This document shows positions 10,905 to 24,550 of a DNA stretch of 64,000 nt, in pieces. The position numbers were made by a program, and so were the translations under genes. The number at the start of each line of letters is the position of its first letter. Within the stretch, counting starts at the first letter, position 1. Origin of the DNA: Holothuria scabra (taxonomy: Eukaryota > Echinodermata > Holothuroidea > Aspidochirotida > Holothuriidae); NCBI GenBank assembly GCA_037179385.1, contig CM074193.1:47645082-47709081 (forward strand). The letters are read 5' to 3'. The notes beneath the pieces are model-generated. The model made no database searches and was not told the DNA's origin. It saw only the letters and a program-made list of their open reading frames with translations.

Positions 10905-13900
10905 TTATGACATAACTTAAAATCCTTGTTATCATCCTATGTACTCTATGTGTTTCATCTGTGACATAACTTTAAATCCTTGTTATCATCCTATGTACTT
11001 TCCGTGTTTCATCTGTGACATAACTTTAAATCCTTGTTATCATCCTATGTACTCTCTGTGTTTCATCTCTGACATAACTTTAAATCCTTGTTATCATCCT
11101 ATGTACTCTCTGTGTTTCATCTCTGACATAACTTTAAATCCTTGTTATCATCCTATGTACTTTCTGTGTTTCATCTGTGACATAACTTTAAATCCTTGTT
11201 ATCATCCTATGTACTCTCTGTGTTTCATCTGTGACATAACTTTAAATCCTTGTTATCATCCCATGTACTTTCTGTGTTTCATCTGTGACATAACTTAAAA
11301 TCCTTGTTATCATCCTATGTACTTTCTGTGTTTCATCTGTGACATAACTTTAAATCCTTGTTATCATCCTATGTACTTTCTGTGTTTCATCTGTGACATA
11401 ACTTTAAATCCTTGTTATCATCCTATGTACTTTCTGTGTTTCATCTGTGACATAACTTTAAATCCTTGTTATCATCCTATGTACTTTCTGTGTTTCATCT
11501 GTGACATAACTTTGAATCCTTGTTATCATCCTATGTACTCTCTCTGTTTCATCTGTGACATAACTTTAAATCCTTGTTATCATCCTATGTACTTTCCGTG
11601 TTTTATCTGTGACATAACTTTAAATCCTTGTTATCATCCTATGTACTTTCTGTGTTTCATCTGTGACATAACTTTAAATCCTTGTTATCATCCTATGTAC
11701 TCTCTGTGTTTCATCTGTGACATAACTTTGAATCCTTGTTATCATCCTATGTACTCTCTGTGTTTTATCTGTGACACAACTTTAAATCCTTGTTATCATC
11801 CCATGTACTTTCTGTGTTTCATCTGTGACATAACTTTAAATCCTTGTTATCATCCTATGTACTTTCTGTGTTTCATCTGTGACATAACTTTAAATCCTTG
11901 TTATCATCCTATGTACTTTCTGTGTTTCATCTGTGACATAACTTTAAATCCTTGTTATGATCCCATGTACTTTCTGTGTTTCATCTGTGACATAACTTTA
12001 AATCCTTGTTATCATCCTATGTACTCTATGTGTTTCATCTGTGACATAACTTAAAATCCTTGTTATCATCCTATGTACTCTATGTGTTTCATCTGTGACA
12101 TAACTTTAAATCCTTGTTATCATCCTATGTACTTTCCGTGTTTCATCTGTGACATAACTTTAAATCCTTGTTATCATCCTATGTACTCTCTGTGTTTCAT
12201 CTCTGACATAACTTTAAATCCTTGTTATCATCCTATGTACTCTCTGTGTTTCATCTGTGACATAACTTTAAATCCTTGTTATCATCCTATGTACTCTCCG
12301 TGTTTTATCTGTGACATAACTTTAAATCCTTGTTATCATCCTATGTACTCTCTGTGTTTTATCTGTGACATAACTTTAAATCCTTGTTATCATCCTATGT
12401 ACTTTCTGTGTTTCATCTGTGACATAACTTTAAATCCTTGTTATCATCCTATGTACTCTCTGTGTTTCATCTGTGACATAACTTTAAATCCTTGTTATCA
12501 TCCCATGTACTTTCTGTGTTTCATCTGTGACATAACTTAAAATCCTTGTTATCATCCTATGTACTTTCTGTGTTTCATCTGTGACATAACTTTAAATCCT
12601 TGTTATCATCCTATGTACTTTCTGTGTTTCATCTGTGACATAACTTTAAATCCTTGTTATCATCCTATGTACTTTCTGTGTTTCATCTGTGACATAACTT
12701 TAAATCCTTGTTATCATCCTATGTACTTTCTGTGTTTCATCTGTGACATAACTTTGAATCCTTGTTATCATCCTATGTACTCTCTCTGTTTCATCTGTGA
12801 CATAACTTTAAATCCTTGTTATCATCCTATGTACTTTCCGTGTTTTATCTGTGACATAACTTTGAATCCTTGTTATCATCCTATGTACTCTCTGTGTTTT
12901 ATCTGTGACACAACTTTAAATCCTTGTTATCATCCCATGTACTTTCTGTGTTTCATCTGTGACATAACTTTAAATCCTTGTTATCATCCTATGTACTCTC
13001 TGTGTTTTATCTGTGACACAACTTTAAATCCTTGTTATCATCCCATGTACTTTCTGTGTTTCATCTGTGACATAACTTTAAATCCTTGTTATCATCCTAT
13101 GTACTTTCTGTGTTTCATCTGTGACATAACTTTAAATCCTTGTTATCATCCTATGTACTTTCTGTGTTTCATCTGTGACATAACTTTAAATCCTTGTTAT
13201 CATCCTATGTACTTTCTGTGTTTCATCTGTGACATAACTTTAAATCCTTGTTATCATCCCATGTACTTTCTGTGTTTCATCTGTGACATAACTTTAAATC
13301 CTTGTTATCATCCTATGTACTTTCTGTGTTTCATCTGTGACATAACTTTAAATCCTTGTTATCATCCTATGTACTTTCTGTGTTTCATCTGTGACATAAC
13401 TTTAAATCCTTGTTATCATCCTATGTACTTTCTGTGTTTCATCTGTGACATAACTTTAAATCCTTGTTATCATCCTATGTACTCTCTGTGTTTCATCTGT
13501 GACATAACTTTAAATCCTTGTTATCATCCTATGTACTCTCTGTGTTTCATCTGTGACATAACTTTAAATCCTTGTTATCATCCTATGTACTTTCTGTGTT
13601 TCATCTGTGACATAACTTTAAATCCTTGTTATCATCCTATGTACTCTCTGTGTTTCATCTGTGACATAACTTTAAATCCTTGTTATCATCCTATGTACTT
13701 TCTGTGTTTCATCTGTGACATAACTTTAAATCCTTGTTATCATCCTATGTACTTTCTGTGTTTCATCTGTGACATAACTTTAAATCCTTGTTATCATCCT
13801 ATGTACTCTCTGTGTTTCATCTGTGACATAACTTTAAATCCTTGTTATCATCCCATGTACTTTCTGTGTTTCATCTGTGACATAACATTAAATCCTTGTT

Positions 13901-16900
13901 ATCATCCTATGTACTCTCTGTGTTTTATCTGTGACATAACTTTAAATCCTTGTTATCATCCTATGTACTTTCTGTGTTTTATCTGTGACATAACTTTAAA
14001 TCCTTGTTATCATCCTATGTACTTTCTGTGTTTCATCTGTGACATAACTTTAAATCCTTGTTATCATCCTATGTACTCTCTGTGTTTCATCTGTGACATA
14101 ACTTTAAATCCTTGTTATCATCCCATGTACTTTCTGTGTTTCATCTGTGACATAACTTTAAATCCTTGTTATCATCCTATGTACTCTCTGTGTTTTATCT
14201 GTGACATAACTTTAAATCCTTGTTATCATCCTATGTACTCTCTGTGTTTCATCTGTGACATAACTTTAAATCCTTGTTATCATCCTATGTACTTTCTGTG
14301 TTTCATCTGTGACATAACTTTAAATCCTTGTTATCATCCTATGTACTCTCTCTGTTTCATCTGTGACATAACTTTAAATCCTTGTTATCATCCTATGTAC
14401 TTTCTGTGTTTTATCTGTGACAGAACTTTAAATCCTTGTTATCATCCTATGTACTTTCTGTGTTTCATCTGTGACATAACTTTAAATCCTTGTTATCATC
14501 CTATGTACTCTCTGTGTTTCATCTGTGACATAACTTTAAATCCTTGTTATCATCCTATGTACTCTCTCTGTTTCATCTGTGACATAACTTTAAATCCTTG
14601 TTATCATCCTATGTACTTTCTCTGTTTCATCTGTGACATAACTTTAAATCCTTGTTATTATCCTATGTACTTTCTCTGTTTCATCTGTGACATAACTTTA
14701 AATCCTTGTTATCATCCCATGTACTTTCTCTGTTTCATCTGTGACATAACTTTAAATCCTTGTTATCATCCTATGTACTCTCCGTGTTTTATCTGTGACA
14801 TAACTTTAAATCCTTGTTATCATCCTATGTACTCTCTCTGTTTCATCTGTGACATAACTTTAAATCCTTGTTATCATCCTATGTACTCTCTGTGTTTTAT
14901 CTGTGACATAACTTTAAATCCTTGTTATCATCCTATGTACTTTCTGTGTTTTATCTGTGACATAACTTTAAATCCTTGTTATCATCCTATGTACTCTCTG
15001 TGTTTCATCTGTGACATAACTTTAAATCCTTGTTATCATCCTATGTACTTTCTGTGTTTCATCTGTGACATAACTTTAAATCCTTGTTATCATCCTATGT
15101 ACTCTCTGTGTTTTATCTGTGACATAACTTTAAATCCTTGTTATCATCCTATGTACTCTCTGTGTTTTATCTGTGACATAACTTTAAATCCTTGTTATCA
15201 TCCTATGTACTCTCTGTGTTTCATCTGTGACATAACTTTAAATCCTTGTTATCATCCTATGTACTTTCTGTGTTTCATCTGTGACATAACTTTAAATCCT
15301 TGTTATCATCCTATGTACTCTCTGTGTTTCATCTGTGACATAACTTTAAATCCTTGTTATCATCCTATGTACTCTATGTGTTTCATCTGTGACATAACTT
15401 TAAATCCTTGTTATCATCCCATGTACTTTCTGTGTTTCATCTGTGACATAACTTTAAATCCTTGTTATCATCCTATGTACTTTCTCTGTTTCATCTGTGA
15501 CATAACTTTAAATCCTTGTTATCATCCTATGTACTCTCTGTGTTTTATCTGTGACATAACTTTAAATCCTTGTTATCATCCTATGTACTTTCTGTGTTTC
15601 ATCTGTGACATAACTTTAAATCCTTGTTATCATCCTATGTACTCTCTGTGTTTCATCTGTGACATAACTTTAAATCCTTGTTATCATCCTATGTACTCTC
15701 TGTGTTTCATCTGTGACATAACTTTAAATCCTTGTTATCATCCTATGTACTCTCTGTGTTTCATCTGTGACATAACTTTAAATCCTTGTTATCATCCTAT
15801 GTACTTTCTGTGTTTCATCTGTGACATAACTTTAAATCCTTGTTATCATCCTATGTACTCTCTGTGTTTCATCTGTGACATAACTTTAAATCCTTGTTAT
15901 CATCCTATGTACTCTCTGTGTTTCATCTGTGACATAACTTTAAATCCTTGTTATCATCCTATGTACTCTCTGTGTTTCATCTGTGACATAACTTTAAATC
16001 CTTGTTATCATCCTATGTACTCTCTGTGTTTCATCTGTGACATAACTTTAAATCCTTGTTATCATCCTATGTACTTTCTGTGTTTCATCTGTGACATAAC
16101 TTTAAATCCTTGTTATCATCCTATGTACTTTCTCTGTTTCATCTGTGACATAACTTTAAATCCTTGTTATCATCCTATGTACTTTCTCTGTTTCATCTGT
16201 GACATAACTTTAAATCCTTGTTATCATCCTATGTACTCTCTGTGTTTCATCTGTGACATAACTTTAAATCCTTGTTATCATCCTATGTACTCTCTGTGTT
16301 TCATCTGTGACATAACTTTAAATCCTTGTTATCATCCTATGTACTCTCTGTTTCATCTGTGACATAACTTTAAATCCTTGTTATCATCCTATGTACTCTC
16401 TGTGTTTCATCTGTGACATAACTTTAAATCCTTGTTATCATCCTATGTACTTTCTCTGTTTCATCTGTGACATAACTTTAAATCCTTGTTATCATCCTAT
16501 GTACTTTCTCTGTTTCATCTGTGACATAACTTTAAATCCTTGTTATCATCCTATGTACTCTCTGTGTTTTATCTGTGACATAACTTTAAATCCTTGTTAT
16601 CATCCTATGTACTCTCTGTGTTTCATCTGTGACATAACTTTAAATCCTTGTTATCATCCTATGTACTCTCTGTGTTTCATCTGTGACATAACTTTAAATC
16701 CTTGTTATCATCCTATGTACTCTCTGTGTTTCATCTGTGACATAACTTTAAATCCTTGTTATCATCCTATGTACTTTCTGTGTTTCATCTGTGACATAAC
16801 TTTAAATCCTTGTTATCATCCTATGTACTCTCTGTGTTTCATCTGTGACATAACTTTAAATCCTTGTTATCATCCTATGTACTTTCTGTGTTTCATCTGT

Positions 16901-19900
16901 GACATAACTTTAAATCCTTGTTATCATCCTATGTACTCTCTGTGTTTTATCTGTGACATAACTTTAAATCCTTGTTATCATCCTATGTACTCTCTGTGTT
17001 TTATCTGTGACATAACTTTAAATCCTTGTTATCATCCTATGTACTCTCTGTGTTTCATCTGTGACATAACTTTAAATCCTTGTTATCATCCTATGTACTC
17101 TCTGTGTTTCATCTGTGACATAACTTTAAATCCTTGTTATCATCCTATGTACTCTCTGTGTTTTATCTGTGACATAACTTTAAATCCTTGTTATCATCCT
17201 ATGTACTTTCCGTGTTTTATCTGTGACAGAACTTTAAATCCTTGTTATCATCCCATGTACTCTCTGTGTTTTATCTGTGACATAACTTTAAATCCTTGTT
17301 ATCATCCGATGTACTTTCCGTGTTTTATCTGTGACATAACTTTAAATCCTTGTTATCATCCCATGTACTTTCTGTGTTTCATCTGTGACATAACTTTAAA
17401 TCCTTGTTATCATCCTATGTNNNNNNNNNNNNNNNNNNNNNNNNNNNNNNNNNNNNNNNNNNNNNNNNNNNNNNNNNNNNNNNNNNNNNNNNNNNNNNNN
17501 NNNNNNNNNNNNNNNNNNNNTGTTATCATCCTATGTACTTTCCGTGTTTTATCTGTGACAGAACTTTAAATCCTTGTTATCATCCTATGTACTCTCTGTG
17601 TTTTATCTGTGACATAACTTTAAATCCTTGTTATCATCCTATGTACTTTCTGTGTTTCATCTGTGACATAACTTTAAATCCTTGTTATCATCCTATGTAC
17701 TCTCTGTGTTTCATCTGTGACATAACTTTAAATCCTTGTTATCATCCTATGTACTCTCTGTGTTTCATCTGTGACATAACTTTAAATCCTTGTTTTCATC
17801 CTATGTACTCTCTGTGTTTCATCTGTGACATAACTTTAAATCCTTGTTATCATCCTATGTACTCTCTGTTTCATCTGTGACACAACTTTAAATCCTTGTT
17901 TTCATCCTATGTACTCTCTGTGTTTCATCTGTGACATAACTTTAAATCCTTGTTATCATCCTATGTACTCTCTGTTTCATCTGTGACATAACTTTAAATC
18001 CTTGTTATCATCCTATGTACTCTCTGTTTCATCTGTGACACAACTTTAAATCCTTGTTTTCATCCTATGTACTCTCTGTGTTTCATCTGTGACATAACTT
18101 TAAATCCTTGTTATCATCCTATGTACTTTCTGTGTTTCATCTGTGACATAACTTTAAATCCTTGTTATCATCCTATGTACTCTCTGTGTTTCATCTGTGA
18201 CATAACTTTAAATCCTTGTTATCATCCTATGTACTTTCTGTGTTTCATCTGTGACATAACTTTAAATCCTTGTTATCATCCTATGTACTCTCTGTGTTTC
18301 ATCTGTGACATAACTTTAAATCCTTGTTATCATCCCATGTACTTTCTGTGTTTCATCTGTGACATAACTTTAAATCCTTGTTATCATCCTATGTACTCTC
18401 TGTGTTTCATCTGTGACATAACTTTAAATCCTTGTTATCATCCTATGTACTTTCTGTGTTTCATCTGTGACATAACTTTAAATCCTTGTTATCATCCTAT
18501 GTACTCTCTGTGTTTTATCTGTGACATAACTTTAAATCCTTGTTATCATCCTATGTACTTTCTGTGTTTCATCTGTGACATAACTTTAAATCCTTGTTAT
18601 CATCCTATGTACTCTATGTGTTTCATCTGTGACATAACTTTAAATCCTTGTTTTCATCCTATGTACTTTCTGTGTTTCATCTGTGACATAACTTTAAATC
18701 CTTGTTATCATCCCATGTACTTTCTGTGTTTCATCTGTGACATAACTTTAAATCCTTGTTATCATCCTATGTACTCTCTGTGTTTCATCTGTGACATAAC
18801 TTTAAATCCTTGTTATCATCCTATGTACTTTCTGTGTTTCATCTGTGACATAACTTTAAATCCTTGTTATCATCCTATGTACTCTATGTGTTTCATCTGT
18901 GACATAACTTTAAATCCTTGTTATCATCCCATGTACTTTCTGTGTTTCATCTGTGACATAACTTTAAATCCTTGTTATCATCCTATGTACTCTCTGTGTT
19001 TCATCTGTGACATAACTTTAAATCCTTGTTATCATCCTATGTACTTTCCGTGTTTTATCTGTGACAGAACTTTAAATCCTTGTTATCAGCCTATGTACTT
19101 TCCGTGTTTTATCTGTGACATAACTTTAAATCCTTGTTATCATCCCATGTACTTTCTGTGTTTCATCTGTGACATAACTTTAAATCCTTGTTATCATCCT
19201 ATGTACTTTCTGTGTTTCATCTGTGACATAACTTTAAATCCTTGTTATCATCCTATGTACTTTCTGTGTTTCATCTGTGACATAACTTTAAATCCTTGTT
19301 ATCATCCTATGTACTTTCTGTGTTTCATCTGTGACATAACTTTAAATCCTTGTTATCATCCTATGTACTCTCTGTGTTTTATCTGTGACATGACTTTAAA
19401 TCCTTGTTATCATCCTATGTACTCTCTGTGTTTTATCTGTGACATGACTTTAAATCCTTGTTATCATCCTATGTACTCTCTGTGTTTCATCTGTGACATA
19501 ACTTTAAATCCTTGTTTTCATCCTATGTACTCTCTGTGTTTCATCTGTGACATAACTTTAAATCCTTGTTATCATCCTATGTACTCTCTGTTTCATCTGT
19601 GACATAACTTTAAATCCTTGTTATCATCCTATGTACTCTCTGTGTTTCATCTGTGACATAACTTTAAATCCTTGTTATCATCCTATGTACTTTCTGTGTT
19701 TTATCTGTGACATAACTTTAAATCCTTATTATCATCCCATGTACTTTCTGTGTTTCATCTGTGACATAACTTTAAATCCTTGTTATCATCCTATGTACTT
19801 TCTGTGTTTCATCTGTGACATAACTTTAAATCCTTGTTATCATCCTATGTACTCTCTGTGTTTTATCTGTGACATAACTTTAAATCCTTGTTATCATCCT

Positions 19901-20239
19901 AAGTACTTTCTGTGTTTCATCTGTGACATAACTTTAAATCCTTGTTATCATCCTATGTACTCTCTGTGTTTTATCTGTGACATAACTTTAAATCCTTGTT
20001 ATCATCCTATGTACTCTCTGTTTCATCTGTGACACAACTTTAAATCCTTGTTATCATCCCATGTACTTTCTGTGTTTCATCTGTGACATAACTTTAAATC
20101 CTTGTTATCATCCTATGTACTCTCTGTGTTTTATTTGTGACATAACTTTAAATCCTTGTTATCATCCTAAGTACTTTCTGTGTTTCATCTGTGACATAAC
20201 TTTAAATCCTTGTTATCATCCTATGTACTTTCTGTGTTT
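10905..20239. repeat. giant 54-bp minisatellite, about 170 copies, intronic
   Basis: Head-to-tail array of a 54-bp unit, for example ATGTACTTTCTGTGTTTCAT / CTGTGACATAACTTTAAATC / CTTGTTATCATCCT. Array length divided by 54 is about 173, including a 100-N gap. Variation is mainly TTT/TCT at one codon-like site, CTG/CCG, TTCATC/TTTATC and CCT/CCC. Because 54 is a multiple of 3 and the plus-strand consensus has one stop-free frame, long open frames arise (1267 codons at 12559-16362), interrupted by units with ACTTAAAATCC (TAA) or by 2-bp-deleted units. On the minus (transcribed) strand all three frames contain a stop in every unit. It fills most of the intron between the 9719 and 20515 exons. Confidence 0.98.
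17421..17520. other. assembly gap (100 N) inside the 54-bp array
   Basis: Exactly 100 Ns. The sequence on both sides is the same 54-bp repeat. The bases needed to keep phase across the gap would be 38 plus a multiple of 54, and 100 does not fit. The gap is therefore a placeholder and the array's true length is unknown. Confidence 0.97.
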
Positions 20240-20514
20240 TGGAAAATTTGCTTCAAAATGTTTCCATTCTCCAGGCTTGTAGCAGCTTCACAAAAATACT
20301 TGTGGTTATTAATCTACATTACTTTTAGAAAACAGTGAAAAGATGTTAGCAACCTGATAAAATTAGAACATCTTGACAAAATTCAAACATGCCTGTAAGG
20401 AAAGGATAAAATCCCAGTTTGAAGGGTTCTATCCATAGCAAAGTACATAAACTTTGCTAATTAGATATATTGAAAGTAATTAGGAGAATACATCTTCATA
20501 TTAAAAACACTCAC
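20240..20514. other. unique intron end next to exon 20515
   Basis: Only about 275 bases of non-repeat sequence separate the 54-bp array from the donor of the 107-bp exon. Nothing else is recognised. Confidence 0.6.
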
Positions 20515-20621
20515 CTCAGCAACTTTGAGGAACTCTGCTACCTTCTCCATTCGAATCAAGAATTTCTTGTACATTTCCAGCGCTAGTTTGCATTCTTTCT
20601 TAGGCATTTCAAAGAACTTGT
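20515..20621 (-). CDS. PICALM: CALM/AP180 exon ([23 protein letters not shown])
   Basis: 107-bp exon entering in phase 1 and leaving in phase 0; with the split Asp codon it makes 36 residues: [17 protein letters not shown], then [19 protein letters not shown]. Human has [36 protein letters not shown]. Acceptor ...CATACAG, donor GAG|GTGAGT. The Met of LIRME equals human Met244, the second known VAMP-contact residue. Because 107 is not a multiple of 3, skipping this exon would shift the frame. It is flanked by two giant minisatellites: the 54-bp array ends about 275 bases below it, and the 37-bp array starts about 3.9 kb above it. Confidence 0.96.
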
Positions 20622-23123
20622 CTGTATGGATGAATGAAAAGAGCAATTAGCAGGTAGCCTTGCTAATAATCAAACAAACTCTTTACCCCAGTGTTGACGG
20701 CCAACATGTTTGAGTCTTTAACCATGACTTAACAGTTGGAAGAGTTCTAGGTGATAATATTGCCCTACAAAACCAGTAATGTTGTGTTGTTTCAACAGAA
20801 TTTTTATGTGTAACAAAGAAGACTATTAATTAGTGCAAGCAAGTCTAACATTGTTGATTTCTCTCTGCATGCCTCATTGTGTGGGAAAGATACAAACCAA
20901 TCTAACCTTTGAATGGTTTGAACAATGATTTGCTGTTTGTTAAGTTGCCCCTTCCATTTACAAAAAGAGGACTGGAGGGACAACCAAATGGGTGCAATTG
21001 AATACCTTAGTGCATATTATGTATAGCCTTAAGCAACACACTGCATAAGATAATTTTGTCCCGCCAATTTCCAGAATGTAAAATACTTTGAAGTAGGTAA
21101 ACTTTTATTGAAAACGAGAATATCAGGAACCATTACCAACAAGCAAATAACCTCTGTCCCAGGAACCCCTCCCCTCAGACAGCAACGTAGATGTCAACTG
21201 TCCTTACTTACATAGGCTAGATCTCGATCTGTTGTCCCAGGACAACAGACTTTATTATATGGGCCATTCTCCGTTCTAAAGGAAATGTTTCGAGATGGAT
21301 AACAGCACTTGATCACATAGCCATGAAGGGCTGTAGACTCAGGGCTGAAAGTTCCAGACTGACTTTCATAGGCATAGGCTCCCCTTTGGAATTGTAGGTG
21401 AACTACAATTAGAGCTCATTAAAAGAAATCAGATGCAGTTTTTCTGTTTTGAGGACTATACCATAGGCCCACATATGGAAAATCTTTTATTGTTACTTCA
21501 TTTGAAATAATTGACAAGTTTCACAGAATAGACAAATGTGGAGTTTTGCTGATTTTAGCCCACCACACTTTTGATGAGGGACTCTTAATCCACATATGAG
21601 TTGACCTATATGGGTATCATCTGGATTGGCCCACATGGGAATTGGCTTACTACATGGGAAAAACCTAGGCCATGTATGGGTAATGTTATCCTTTGTTTTA
21701 AAATCTTCATTTCAAGGACAGTTTTAAAATTAGTTTCTCTTGAGAGTTTTATTTTGGAAGTTTAAATTGTGTCCTTGAAAATCATCAGTATCAATCATCA
21801 AACCATCCTGTGAGTATTTAAATTAAGGTTACCAAAAACTGACAACACTGTGCAGCACTCTACATCATTATTTTTGCATATAAGCAACAAGTTGCTTCAG
21901 AAACATTCAAACTTTGAGTAGGTATACCTTGAGAATTGTAAAAGATATTGACAGAAGTCCAATGGATTTTCCTAAGGAAGTTAACTCTGTAACTGCCAAG
22001 TGAAGTCAGGGCTTTAATTCTGCTGAAATGTCACACTACCTTTAAGGATCCCATATAAAATGTAACCTGGGTTTGATGAAACAATCCTATGCTGCCATAA
22101 ATCATTACAAATCTTTGTTTATCCCACACTGTATCCATTCTGAATTAACCTTTTTTAACAATCATCTTTACTCATTAGAGATTGATAATTAAATTGTATT
22201 AATTTGTATATTTCTTTTTAAGTTTCCTGCCTCATCCCCCTTGGATCTTTGTGTCCTACTTTTGGAAATTATTTAGTGTTTTATTTTCTTAGCACTTCTT
22301 TTCCTCTGTATATATACTTCTTATAAACCTTTTACTTATTCTTTCAATTGCTGTGGTTCTAATATTGGTTTATTGCCTTGGTAGAACATAACCTTCTTTG
22401 ATTCTGCTTTCTATTTTCTAGTTTTACAATTGTAGGTATTTTTGTCATTTGCCATCAATTAATTACCCTTTTGTAATTTTAATAAAGTTGACTTTAAACC
22501 TGAACAAGGACCCCTACCCATGGCTTCTTACATGCTACAACAGTCCCAGTCACAGGCCAGGTAATGAATCTTCAAGGACCAATCCTCTTACCCCAAATTA
22601 CCATTCTTGTAGGGGTTTACCAAAATTCTTAATTGGCTCAGCTCTTTGATTGACAGCTTATTCAAACACTGCAGAGTACCAAAGCTTATATTACACAACA
22701 TGAACTATACTGATAGTGTTTTGATTATACACATTGAGCTTTTTTATACTCCCCCTAAAGCAGTAAACTGAGACTGTGTCTGGATGAGGATGAATTTCAG
22801 ACAAATGTGGGAGGGGCTTAAGTAAGAAGGCTAAAAGAATTGGTACTGTTTGGGGTATGGAAAATGGGCCTTTAAAGCCTGTCACTATAGGTGCAAATGT
22901 AGGCCAAGTCAAAACTACAAACCAGTGTGCAAGAAGGACTTGACCAATTGAATTTAAAAGAAGTAAATGTCTGCACTATTTTGAGGTTGACAGTTCAGCC
23001 AATTTACATTAAAGTTTTCCAAAAACTACTAAAAAAAATTTCTCCCATTTTCTCCGACATCAGATGTGTAATGCCATCATTTAATGTGATAAGCTATAAA
23101 CACCACAAACTCTTGGCAAAATA
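20622..23123. other. intron sequence, nothing recognised
   Basis: AT-rich intron upstream of exon 20515-20621. No second exon, tRNA or clear transposon end was seen. Confidence 0.5.
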
Positions 23124-23414
23124 GCTTGAAGTGAGAAACTTAGATAGGGTTTAACCACAGGGCAACAGGAGTGTGTTTTATGGTGCCATCTAAGGCCAAA
23201 AAAGGCAATGGAGGGTTTGTTACTTAGATGGGGTTTCACCACACGGCAACATGAGTGTGTTAAAAGGTGTCATCTAAGAAAAAACAATGCAATGAAGGGT
23301 TTGTTACTTAGATGGGGTTTCACCACATGCCAACACGAGTGTGTTAAAAGGTGTCATCTAAGAAAAAACAATGCAATGGAAGGTCTGTTAATTAGACCAC
23401 ACACCAACGCAAGT
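23124..23414. repeat. 84-bp tandem repeat, about 3.4 copies, interrupted by a MITE
   Basis: Copies with TTACTTAGATGGGGTTTCAC, GTGTGTTAAAAGGTGTCATC and TAAGAAAAAACAATGCAATG are spaced 84 bp (ATG words at 23208, 23292 and 23376). The array is broken at 23415 and its last unit resumes at 24076-24130. Confidence 0.85.
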
Positions 23415-24075
23415 AGGCCTGTCATGTTTAAACATATTAACAAACGATTGGCCATTTAAGCGGTGCTTTCATAGCCTAAACGTTTAAATGAAATGGGCCT
23501 AACTCTATGTTGGACCTAACGTTATGTTCAACTAAGTTGTTGATATTACTAGCCTAGGCCTACAAATCGAATCTGCCCCATTGAATCTGCTTTCAATCTT
23601 CGTTAAAACTAATTCCTAAAGCCTCCAATTACAATGCCGAACTTAAGGTAACAATACACCTGTTCATGTAATCTATGATTTTGATGACGTGATATCGCTT
23701 GGTAACATTTTGCCAGCTTAGGCCGAGACTTTGCTCAGCGGGGTATGCCAGCTGCTTAGTAAACAAGCCTGTGCCGCAGCAGTTAGCTTCCCCTGGTAGC
23801 AGCAAAGCCACAGTGTTCTCTGTTTGTTTCTCTACTGCAAATCTTTTACGCAGATACCCAATGACTTGCAATGCATATCCCGGATGTTTTGTGAACTATT
23901 AGAGGGCAGCATGCCAAAATTAGTCTCAACAGCAGCATCTGTTTATATTATCAAGCTTACATTTAATTCTATGGGAAATCAAAGGCTGCTATATTTGGAC
24001 ATCGTTTAAACGATAAACAAACCTTTATTTTGACCGTTTAAACTTTTAGGAAATTAATTGGAGACTGACAGGCCT
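23415..24075. mobile_element. non-autonomous hAT-like element, about 661 bp
   Basis: Perfect 10-bp terminal inverted repeats: AGGCCTGTCA at 23415 and TGACAGGCCT ending at 24075 (12 bp if the adjoining GT/AC is counted). Subterminal GTTTAAAC-type palindromes occur at both ends (23427 and 24004-24040). The insertion splits a unit of the surrounding 84-bp tandem repeat. Flanking 8-mers ACGCAAGT and ACACACGG agree at only 5 of 8 positions, so the target duplication is decayed or the ends are slightly misplaced. No transposase is seen. Superfamily is inferred from size and ends. Confidence 0.6.
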
Positions 24076-24550
24076 ACACACGGTGGTATATTGTGTCATC
24101 TAAGGAAAAACAATGCAATGTAGGGTTAAAATTAACTTGAAAAAGATAAAAGTTTGGGAAAGGTCCTTCTTAAATTTGGAAAAAAGAAATTGCAGAAGAT
24201 TTGCAAAAAAAAAAAAAAAACACATCGGTAAAGGTTCCTTTCTTTGAGAATGCTAAGAATGAGAGAAGAATCTCTGTGTTCAAATAACATTAACTTCTGA
24301 AGGATGTGGGAATACTCCCCACAGTTAATTAGATTGGGACTGACAGCACAACTAAAGGGAACACACTATGCTCTTTCATCTTCATGGAGTTAATAGGTAT
24401 GGGTAAGAGTAATGGGACCAATGTGAGCTCTGCAAATCATAGCAAAGTACTATACATTGTTATTCTAATACTTTAAGTTTGAGGTTTGTTTTTTTTAGGA
24501 AATTCCCCAGATGTTGGGATTAGTCACATGGTTAAAGACTCCAGTATGTT

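Noticed and set aside
12559..16362. 1267-codon plus-strand open frame, and the similar long frames at 10939-12540 and 16391-20282, as a repeat-protein gene
   Set aside because: They are by-products of a 54-bp unit whose consensus lacks stops in one frame. They lie in an intron antisense to the gene, with stop and 2-bp-deleted units scattered through, and no promoter or splice context.
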